From the IMG/VR virus record IMGVR_UViG_3300031952_000035, positions 1-44,031 of that record: 44,031 nt of DNA; one strand, 5' to 3'. Each line of letters starts with the position of its first letter. The stretch's first letter is position 1. Both the position numbers and the translations under genes were made by a program. Below the pieces are notes generated by a model. The model was not told where the DNA came from and did not search any database. It saw nothing but the letters and a program-made list of their open reading frames with translations. Origin of the DNA: a virus. Positions 32,173 to 37,390 of the stretch are shown here, in pieces.

Positions 32173-32177
32173 TTTTT
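32153..32177. repeat. 25-bp direct repeat, copy 1 (shared gene start)
   Basis: Identical to 34667-34691. It covers the ATG, first codons (MERTNET) and the upstream T-run of the minus-strand gene. The homology continues, with changes, through the AGGAGG ribosome site. Confidence 0.85.
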
Positions 32178-32199
32178 ATCCTCCTGTTTCTCTACCTCG

Positions 32200-32421
32200 T
32201 TAGATAGCAACGTGAAAAAACTGTCTGTACGTGTCGCATGCTTGCGGATAGGGGACCGGAGATACATAGTATACGACTTGTAACGTCGCATGCGTACCAT
32301 CGAGAAGGATATTGTACCCCTTGATCCTTGTCAGCTTTAAGTTCTGTTTTTCGCAAACAGCCTTGATTTCCTTCCTGCATCCGCGGACCATGTTCTGTAG
32401 TTCCTGATCGGTGTACGTCAT
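32200..32421 (-). CDS. Small protein of unknown function
   Basis: The 73 aa protein has AGGAGGATAAGAAA before its ATG. It is helical at the N-terminus (DQELQNMVRGCRKEIKAVCEKQNLKL) and then beta (GYNILLDGTHATLQVVYYVSPVPYP). A short helix-strand-strand fold of this kind could be RNA- or protein-binding. No family recognised. Confidence 0.65.
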   Translation of the reverse strand: MTYTDQELQNMVRGCRKEIKAVCEKQNLKLTRIKGYNILLDGTHATLQVVYYVSPVPYPQACDTYRQFFHVAI

Positions 32422-32453
32422 TTTCTTATCCTCCTGTTGATCAGCCTGTGGTC

Positions 32454-32501
32454 TCCCCCGGTTTGCTATCCCCGGTTTGCCGCCCGCCTCCTGAAATCCT
32501 C
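32454..32501. repeat. 48-bp direct repeat, copy 1
   Basis: Exact match to 32800-32847. It covers the last codons (EDFRRRAANRG), stop and start of the gap after the gene 32466-32780. Confidence 0.95.
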
Positions 32502-32780
32502 AAGTAATCCCTCTGCAATCTCCATCCAGTTCACGCGTCCCAATGCACCCGCAAGAAGATCCGAGTAGATCCCGTTCGTCAATTCCGGCATCCCCTCCTC
32601 GTGCTCCTCCTGGAGCCGTTTCTCCAAGGTGTAGATTGCATCGTCCTTGTCTTTCGCATCCTCCGCTATCTCCTCCGCCGCGCCGTTCCAGTAGTTGCAG
32701 GATCCCTCGTCGTTCGCAATCCAGAGATTCGCCGCCCACGTTTCCCGATTTGAGTACCCGTTACACCGTTCATTTTCCAT
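32466..32780 (-). CDS. YSNRETW-type small phage protein
   Basis: The 104 aa protein has GGAGGATGCG before its ATG. MENERCNGYSNRETWAANLWIAND matches a recurring N-terminal motif in phage and archaeal-virus proteins of unknown function. Then follow an acidic helix (EEIAEDAKDKDDAIYTL) and a conserved-type C-terminus (VNWMEIAEGLLEDF). It lies between 48-bp exact direct repeats, so it looks like a removable cassette. Its last 11 residues are identical to those of the upstream gene. Confidence 0.75.
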   Translation of the reverse strand: MENERCNGYSNRETWAANLWIANDEGSCNYWNGAAEEIAEDAKDKDDAIYTLEKRLQEEHEEGMPELTNGIYSDLLAGALGRVNWMEIAEGLLEDFRRRAANRG

Positions 32781-32793
32781 CGCATCCTCCTTT

Positions 32794-32805
32794 GGGGTTT
32801 CCCCC
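32794..32805 (-). promoter_or_regulatory. GNRA-loop hairpin before a ribosome site (copy 1)
   Basis: Minus-strand GGGG-GAAA-CCCC, two bases before AAGGAGG and the ATG at 32780. The same hairpin precedes the genes at 33024 and 33347. Confidence 0.7.
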
Positions 32806-32847
32806 GGTTTGCTATCCCCGGTTTGCCGCCCGCCTCCTGAAATCCTC
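32800..32847. repeat. 48-bp direct repeat, copy 2
   Basis: Second copy of 32454-32501. It spans the last codons and stop of the gene 32812-33024 and part of the hairpin module. Confidence 0.95.
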
Positions 32848-33024
32848 CTCGATGCCCGCGGCGGTCTGTGCCCCGCCGGACTGGTGCCAGCCAGTCTCCG
32901 ACTGGGTGCCGATTGAGTACCAGCGGGCATGGGGGCTGTGCTGGTACGCGGTAATCACTCTCACGTTCAGTCCCAGTTCCCGCGCCACCCGGTTCAGCCG
33001 GTTACACGTTCTCTCGCAGATCAA
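32812..33024 (-). CDS. Small basic protein sharing its tail with the next gene
   Basis: I prefer TTG 33024 (70 aa), six bases after AGGAGG; ATG 33030 touches the ribosome site with no spacing. The sequence begins ICERTCNRLNRVARELGLNVRVITAY and continues with WYSIGTQSETGWHQSGG. It ends EDFRRRAANRG, identical to the next gene. Function unknown. Confidence 0.6.
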   Translation of the reverse strand: MICERTCNRLNRVARELGLNVRVITAYQHSPHARWYSIGTQSETGWHQSGGAQTAAGIEEDFRRRAANRG

Positions 33025-33036
33025 GCCCATCCTCCT

Positions 33037-33050
33037 GGGGGGTTTCCCCC
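33037..33050 (-). promoter_or_regulatory. GNRA-loop hairpin before a ribosome site (copy 2)
   Basis: Minus-strand GGGG-GAAA-CCCC (with one more C) directly adjoins AGGAGG of the gene starting at 33024. Confidence 0.7.
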
Positions 33051-33053
33051 GGT

Positions 33054-33347
33054 TTACAGTCCCGCCCTCGCCGCCTCCGCCCTCGCCGCCTCCGCCGCCG
33101 CCCACTCCTCCGCCTCCGCCCACTCCGCCCGCGCGATCGCCCACTCCGCCGCCGACGCTCTCGCCTCCTCCTCCGCCGCCCACTCCGCCCGCGCGATCGC
33201 CGCCGACCTCGCCGCGATCGCCGATCCTTCCGTCCTGTTCGTCCCGGCCAACCAGCTCACCGCCCACCGCTCCACCGATTTGATGCCGCAGTGGAGCGCG
33301 TAGTTTTTCACCGCCACGTTTGCCCGCCGCACCTTTTCCATTTCCAT
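33054..33347 (-). CDS. Ala/Glu/Trp helical-repeat protein
   Basis: Start ATG 33347 after AGGAGGAAACG (97 aa). The first 45 residues are ordinary (MEMEKVRRANVAVKNYALHCGIKSVERWAVSW). From residue 45 on, a degenerate helical repeat ARAEWA / AAEEEARASAAEWA dominates. This matches the AAR-type repeats of Imm5-like phage proteins, as in the gene 29075-29605. The plus-strand sequence here is CCGCC-rich. Function unknown. Confidence 0.65.
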   Translation of the reverse strand: MEMEKVRRANVAVKNYALHCGIKSVERWAVSWLAGTNRTEGSAIAARSAAIARAEWAAEEEARASAAEWAIARAEWAEAEEWAAAEAARAEAARAGL

Positions 33348-33358
33348 CGTTTCCTCCT

Positions 33359-33370
33359 GGGGTTTCCCCC
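33359..33370 (-). promoter_or_regulatory. GNRA-loop hairpin before a ribosome site (copy 3)
   Basis: Minus-strand GGGG-GAAA-CCCC directly adjoins AGGAGG of the gene starting at 33347. Confidence 0.7.
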
Positions 33371-33381
33371 GGTTTGTAAGC

Positions 33382-33474
33382 CTATGAATTTGCCTTGTAG
33401 ATAACCCATGCAAGCCGTACGGCATAGGCAATCGGTAAGGCAAGGGTCAAGAGAACTGATTGAATCTCGCTCAT
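33382..33474 (-). CDS. Very small membrane protein (30 aa)
   Basis: An ATG at 33474 after AGGGAGGATACC opens a 30 aa frame: MSEIQSVLLTLALPIAYAVR then a short polar end. One hydrophobic helix spans most of it. The ribosome site is strong and the frame fills the gap between neighbours, so translation is likely. Function unknown. Confidence 0.7.
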   Translation of the reverse strand: MSEIQSVLLTLALPIAYAVRLAWVIYKANS

Positions 33475-33486
33475 GGTATCCTCCCT

Positions 33487-34140
33487 TTACTGTTTCGGCC
33501 CCTTAAGGTTTCCAGCCTCGATGTATTGCAAGGCTTCCCTGAAGTTGTTTTTTACGTTCTGAAGGAGCTTTTTATAGGCTTCTATGGGTTCGGCCTTGGC
33601 CGGAAGATCCTCCAATTCGGCGATCTCCCGCGCGCGCGCGGCGAATGCGTCCGAGCAAGACCGGATAGCAAGCTGGATCCGTATACAGCGAGAGAGTAGC
33701 GGTCCAGCGTCGACTTTATCATCGAATAGGTCCGCTTGTGCCTCGCTAGTCGTTGTAAAAATCCACGCCACATGTTCCGGAATATCCTCCAGTAAGACGA
33801 GCAGGGACCGGATGATATCCTTCCTTAATCCATGAGATTCGTTGATAATGAACGCGCGGCCGCCCTTTCCGCCTGCGTAGGTATGCGCCGAATAATCCCA
33901 ATCACGCAGTCGGTCGGGGGTAAGTTTCCCACCGTCAACCTCTTCGATATACAGATCATCTGCAATCATTCCCGCAATCACGCGCGCGAGCGTCGTTTTA
34001 CCATGACCGGATTTGCCGCTTATCCAGTACGCGCGTCCGCCAAGTCCCCGGTTTGCAAGCGTACGGATTGTCTCGACCGCTTCCGGTTGCCCGATGATCC
34101 CGTCGAGCGTTCCAGGACGGTATTTATCCGCAAGATTCAT
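33487..34140 (-). CDS. Clamp-loader-like AAA+ ATPase
   Basis: The 217 aa product starts after AGGGAGGATCAATC. It has ADKYRPGTLDGIIGQ (4-18), the usual opening of clamp-loader small subunits and DnaX; Walker A SGKSGHGKTT (41-50); a Walker B-like AFIINESHG where Asn-Glu replaces Asp-Glu; sensor-1 FTTTS and the clamp-loader SRC motif (LLSRCIRIQ). The lid and collar domains of full loaders are shortened. No sliding clamp or DNA polymerase gene is seen. It may recruit the host clamp or load host helicase. Confidence 0.8.
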   Translation of the reverse strand: MNLADKYRPGTLDGIIGQPEAVETIRTLANRGLGGRAYWISGKSGHGKTTLARVIAGMIADDLYIEEVDGGKLTPDRLRDWDYSAHTYAGGKGGRAFIINESHGLRKDIIRSLLVLLEDIPEHVAWIFTTTSEAQADLFDDKVDAGPLLSRCIRIQLAIRSCSDAFAARAREIAELEDLPAKAEPIEAYKKLLQNVKNNFREALQYIEAGNLKGPKQ

Positions 34141-34175
34141 GATTGATCCTCCCTACAGATTTTCGGCCTTCTTCC

Positions 34176-34204
34176 CCGTAGGATCCGGCTTGCGGACCCT
34201 ACGG
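34176..34204 (-). promoter_or_regulatory. 12-bp hairpin in the leader of the clamp-loader-like gene
   Basis: 34176-34187 pairs with 34193-34204 (one G-U pair in the RNA), five-base loop. It lies between the stop at 34240 and the start at 34140. No T-run follows on either strand, so it is not a simple terminator. It may control expression of the ATPase. Confidence 0.6.
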
Positions 34205-34239
34205 CGAAGGGGGATCCTCCAGATCCCACGCCGGGATTG

Positions 34240-34686
34240 CTATTTCGTGGCCATGGCTACCATCCCCGCGAGATCCAAGACCTCCCGGAAGTAGTTTTCC
34301 CAGATCTCCCGGAGGAGATCCAGATCCGCGCCGTCCAGCTTGACCGTCGCGCCGTCGTACCAGTCGAGGAAAACGTACTCCACCCGGTCGAGGCTGAAGG
34401 CCGGATCGCAGTAAAAACGGAACTCGTCTCCAGGTCCTCCCGTCGAAAGCTGCCAGAGGAAATAACCGGTTTTCGGGTCGGGGAGCATGGATAATCGGAT
34501 GGATAAGTTGAACGTCCCCGCCGCGACGTAATCAAAACAGAGCCCGTACTCGTTCAGCGTCCCATGATCGGGATCCCCGTTTTCGTCCCCGGCCTTCTCC
34601 AGATCCCAGAGTTTCCGGATCACGTCAACCTCTTCGCACAAGCTCCTCCGGATCCTCTCCTCGCATGTTTCGTTCGTCCGTTCCAT
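34240..34686 (-). CDS. First leftward early gene, unknown function
   Basis: The 148 aa protein starts after AGGAGGAAGAAAAA and is the first gene below the main early promoter. Its beginning, MERTNETCEERIRRSL, copies the start region of the gene at 32172. The body is acidic and beta-rich (TGYFLWQLSTGGPGDEFRFYCDPAFSLDRVEYVFLDWY, in part), and a helix ends it. First early genes are often takeover proteins. No family recognised. Confidence 0.65.
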   Translation of the reverse strand: MERTNETCEERIRRSLCEEVDVIRKLWDLEKAGDENGDPDHGTLNEYGLCFDYVAAGTFNLSIRLSMLPDPKTGYFLWQLSTGGPGDEFRFYCDPAFSLDRVEYVFLDWYDGATVKLDGADLDLLREIWENYFREVLDLAGMVAMATK

Positions 34687-34691
34687 TTTTT
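34667..34691. repeat. 25-bp direct repeat, copy 2 (shared gene start)
   Basis: Second copy of 32153-32177, at the start of the first early gene. Confidence 0.85.
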
Positions 34692-34742
34692 CTTCCTCCT
34701 GTTTCTCTGCCTCTTCCTCTACCTCAATCTCTACCTAACTCC

Positions 34743-34771
34743 ATTATAGGAGATATAAGGATCAGAGTCAA
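34743..34771 (-). promoter_or_regulatory. Main leftward early promoter
   Basis: Minus strand: -35 TTGACT (34771-34766), 17-bp spacer, -10 TATAAT (34748-34743). It is nearly a perfect sigma70 consensus and lies 57 bases before the first early gene. The surrounding 34711-34912 gap holds this and the facing plus-strand promoter; no further gene is seen there. Confidence 0.9.
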
Positions 34772-34876
34772 GGAAAAAGAGAGAAAAACGTCAATAAATC
34801 GTGACGGCATATCTTGTGCCCCAAGCGGGAAAAAGGCCGAAATACCACAAGGGAAAGCGTACGGGGGAAAAAGGGC

Positions 34877-34905
34877 TTGACGCGCGAGAGGATCAGGAAT
34901 AGGAT
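34877..34905 (+). promoter_or_regulatory. Rightward promoter before the nuclease gene
   Basis: -35 TTGACG (34877-34882), 17-bp spacer, -10 TAGGAT (34900-34905). Expected +1 is at the A of the ATG at 34913, so the transcript would have no leader. Confidence 0.6.
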
Positions 34906-34912
34906 CCGGATC

Positions 34913-35167
34913 ATGGATAAGGAATATAAAAACAAGGCGGAAAGGGAGTTTGCAGAAACGGCGGAAAAGAACGGGTGGAGAGTAACAAAGCGCGGCTATC
35001 CTGATTTTATCTGCTATCGTGGTGATGATTTGATGCTCGTTGAAGTTAAGGGGAAGCCTGGAAGAAAATTAAAGAGAACGCAACACAGCTTGATGAGAAT
35101 CCTTAAAAGAAAATATGGCGTGAAATGCTTCCGCTGGACGCCTTCGGTAGGATTTTCGGATTACTGA
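34913..35167 (+). CDS. Small PD-(D/E)XK nuclease (VRR-NUC-like)
   Basis: The 84 aa protein has KRGYPDFICYRGDDLMLVEVKG: Pro30-Asp31 and Glu44-Val-Lys46 give the PD...E-x-K active site, preceded by Glu10 in an N-terminal helix. This is the minimal VRR-NUC/resolvase-like fold of phages. It would cut branched DNA or act in recombination. The promoter predicts a leaderless message starting at this ATG. It is one of only two plus-strand genes between the early and late regions. Confidence 0.75.
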   Translation: MDKEYKNKAEREFAETAEKNGWRVTKRGYPDFICYRGDDLMLVEVKGKPGRKLKRTQHSLMRILKRKYGVKCFRWTPSVGFSDY

Positions 35168-35213
35168 AAAGCGCGGGGAAAGAAACCTTAAGGAAGAAAG
35201 GGGTTCTTGGGGT

Positions 35214-35858
35214 ATGGGGAGCATGGATAATCGGTCCGAGGTTTTCGGGTTCAACGTCCGCGCCGATCTCGTAGACCGGATCAGGGAGATATGCGCGGAT
35301 CCCTATTTCGCGGCTAATCCGGGGGTATTCGATTTTGTCCGCGCGGTCAGGCGGGGGGAACGGGTAGGGGGAGCGTGGATCCGGAATATCGAAGGTAAAT
35401 CCGAGATAAACCCGAATGAGAGCAGAAAAGAGCAGGCGGAAAGGCGTAAAGTAGCGACGGAGAAGGGGAATCGTTGTTTATACCTCCCATGCGTTCAAGC
35501 GCTTACCCGCATCCTATCATCCGATCCGTTGTCGGCTTGCTACGACGCCGAGAGCTGGATCCTCCGAAAGCTGGTAACGCAAGCTTGCCAAGGGACTGGA
35601 CGGGATCGGGTCTCGCTGGAGTCAAGGCGGATTGTGCTATCAATAATCGGCCACAAGATGCCCGACAAGCAGACGATAAACGGTAGCGGGATCCCTGCAA
35701 TCCCCAAGGGATCCGCGCGGGGGCATATCAAAGAGGCAATCAAGCTCGCGCGGATGGGTTCGGGTAAGGGCCGCGCGCGGTCCGACCGGTCCGTTCCGTC
35801 TCCGGAAGAGCCCGGGAATAGCGTGGGAATAGGGGCGGATGAGGTAGCGGACGCCTAA
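35214..35858 (+). CDS. Unknown protein, second gene of the rightward pair
   Basis: A 214 aa product from ATG 35214 (or 35223). The first part (VFGFNVRADLVDRIREICADPYF) is helical; the middle is basic with KEQAERRKVATEKGNRC; the C-terminal half is Arg/Gly/Ser/Pro-rich and likely disordered. Basic composition suggests nucleic-acid binding. It may be co-transcribed with the nuclease. No family recognised. Confidence 0.55.
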   Translation: MGSMDNRSEVFGFNVRADLVDRIREICADPYFAANPGVFDFVRAVRRGERVGGAWIRNIEGKSEINPNESRKEQAERRKVATEKGNRCLYLPCVQALTRILSSDPLSACYDAESWILRKLVTQACQGTGRDRVSLESRRIVLSIIGHKMPDKQTINGSGIPAIPKGSARGHIKEAIKLARMGSGKGRARSDRSVPSPEEPGNSVGIGADEVADA

Positions 35859-36200
35859 TCCTAGCCTGTTCCAGCCCTGCTTTGAGCACAAACCATTGCA
35901 TAATGCAACGCCTATCCGGATGGGATTGCCCCTTCCGCTTTCGGGGTAGCTTCCGGTTTCCGGGTTTCCGGTCCGGGTTTCCGATCCCCTCCCCCCCCTT
36001 GGGGCAGTTTCCGGGTTTGAACGAAGGTAACTGTCCCCTCGCGATATTCGCCCAACTTTTGCTCCATGGCGCGTGTTTGCCATTACCCGTCTCTTTCCCT
36101 TACCCTACCCCCGATCTCGCGTCCCAGTGGCCTTTCCGCCCCGAATTGGGGCATCAGCGGTTGCAGTCCCGGACTCGATTCGCGCTTGTGTTCCTTAAGT
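35859..36200. other. Gene-free convergent gap with short repeats
   Basis: No supported gene. It holds TTGCATAATGCAA (35896-35908, imperfect palindrome), four copies of GTTTCCG at 35956, 35964, 35977 and 36007, a run of eight C after TCCCCT near 35986-35998, and GCCCC-GAATT-GGGGC at 36138-36152. No clear terminator with T-run separates the facing operons. It could hold a packaging or replication site. Confidence 0.5.
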
Positions 36201-37259
36201 TCAGTTCTCCCACCAGACCTTCTGGGTCAAGCGTTTTTCCGCGAGCAGGATGTATTCGGGGTTGAGTTCAATTCCGAGCCAGTTGCGCTGTAGGTTCCGG
36301 GCCACCATGCAGGTCGTCCCGCTTCCCGCGAAAGGGTCGAGCACGATCCCGCCTTCGCTCGTCCCGGCCAGAATCGGACGGCGGCAAAGCTCCGGCGGGA
36401 ACGTCGCAAAGTGCGCCTCACGGTAGGAACGGGTTGCTATCGTCCAGACGTCCCGGCAGTTGCGAGTTGCCTTTCCGTTCTTTATGGATTCCGCGAGCTC
36501 TCGGTTGATATTTACGGCGGACCTTTCCGGTCGAAAACCCATCCCAACTGCACGCATAGCACTGGACTCGTCCGAATGCCATTTACCCTTAGTACGAACG
36601 ATTGTCGCTTCAGCCAATGGTTCTTTGATCGCCTCGGCATCGTAAAAATACCTCTGCGACTTCGCCAGCAGGAACAGGTGCTCGTGGGACTTTGTCGGCC
36701 TGTCCGTCACGCTCTCCGGCATCGGGTTGTTCTTCGCCCAGATGATATCGCTCCGGAGATACCAGCCATCGGCCTGGAGGGCGAACGCTACGCGCCACGG
36801 GATACCGCAAAGGTCTTTCGGCTTGAGGCCGATAGGAACCTTTGACGCTTTTACCGCGAAACTATCCCCGAGATTAAGCCAGAGCGTCCCATCGTCCCGG
36901 AGCACGCGCCGCACCTCCCGGAATACCTCGACGAGCCGGGAAACGTAGGCGTCGGGCGTGTCCTCCAGCCCGATCTGGTCATCGATGCGCCGGGCCCCGC
37001 ATGCCCGACAGTCCCCGCCCATCGCGCCCACCCCATCGCGGTTCCTCTGCCCGCGCTCGTCCACTACCCCATCGGCCCGGCCCGATCCGGGGCGGCCCTG
37101 CCGATGATCGCAGGACGGATCCCCTCCCTCCCACCGGGCAGTCCCGTAGTCCCGGAGGCCCCAGTAGGGCGGGGAGGTCATGCACATGTGGATGAATCCG
37201 TCCGGCCATGAGCGCAGGACTTCCAATACGTCGCCTTGATAGAAGCGGTTCAACTCCAT
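36201..37259 (-). CDS. DNA methyltransferase (amino-methylating, beta-class order)
   Basis: The start is ATG 37259 (352 aa), overlapping the gene upstream. TSPPYWGL at 28-35 is the catalytic motif IV (S/D-PPY form of N4-cytosine or N6-adenine enzymes), and DPFAGSGTT at 308-316 binds SAM. The motif order IV then I is the beta class. An insertion of about 70 residues (CDHRQGRPG...CRACGARR) after motif IV contains two Cys pairs, possibly zinc-binding. Methylation probably protects DNA from restriction. Confidence 0.85.
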   Translation of the reverse strand: MELNRFYQGDVLEVLRSWPDGFIHMCMTSPPYWGLRDYGTARWEGGDPSCDHRQGRPGSGRADGVVDERGQRNRDGVGAMGGDCRACGARRIDDQIGLEDTPDAYVSRLVEVFREVRRVLRDDGTLWLNLGDSFAVKASKVPIGLKPKDLCGIPWRVAFALQADGWYLRSDIIWAKNNPMPESVTDRPTKSHEHLFLLAKSQRYFYDAEAIKEPLAEATIVRTKGKWHSDESSAMRAVGMGFRPERSAVNINRELAESIKNGKATRNCRDVWTIATRSYREAHFATFPPELCRRPILAGTSEGGIVLDPFAGSGTTCMVARNLQRNWLGIELNPEYILLAEKRLTQKVWWEN

Positions 37260-37390
37260 CTTCGCGCCCGCGGCCTTTCTTCCAGGACCGACTTCTGGTA
37301 TTCCCGCTGGAGCCGGTAGACGGTTTCCCAATCCCCGCGGGCTTCCGCGCGGGCGATCCGGTAGAGCAGGAACTTCCGCCAGAGGCTCAT
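37250..37390 (-). CDS. Small basic protein (46 aa)
   Basis: ATG 37390 follows GGAGGGCGC and overlaps the helicase stop by ATGA. The protein is helical and basic (MSLWRKFLLYRIARAEARGD). It is coupled between the helicase and the methyltransferase genes. Function unknown. Confidence 0.65.
   Translation of the reverse strand: MSLWRKFLLYRIARAEARGDWETVYRLQREYQKSVLEERPRARRWS

Noticed and set aside
32543-33283. Plus-strand Pro/Ser-rich frame of about 246 aa
   Set aside because: It runs antisense to three minus-strand genes with good ribosome sites; its composition reflects the CCGCC-rich repeat.
33421-33456. Promoter on the minus strand with TTGACC
   Set aside because: The matching -10 would be TATGCC at 18 bp, a poor match, and it lies in the coding sequence of the 30 aa membrane protein.
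34240-34535. Minus-strand Ser/Arg-rich frame inside the first early gene
   Set aside because: A shadow frame within a gene that has a better ribosome site and composition.
35640-36083. Minus-strand gene in the convergent gap
   Set aside because: It overlaps the plus-strand gene ending at 35858 for most of its length, and no ribosome site is seen.
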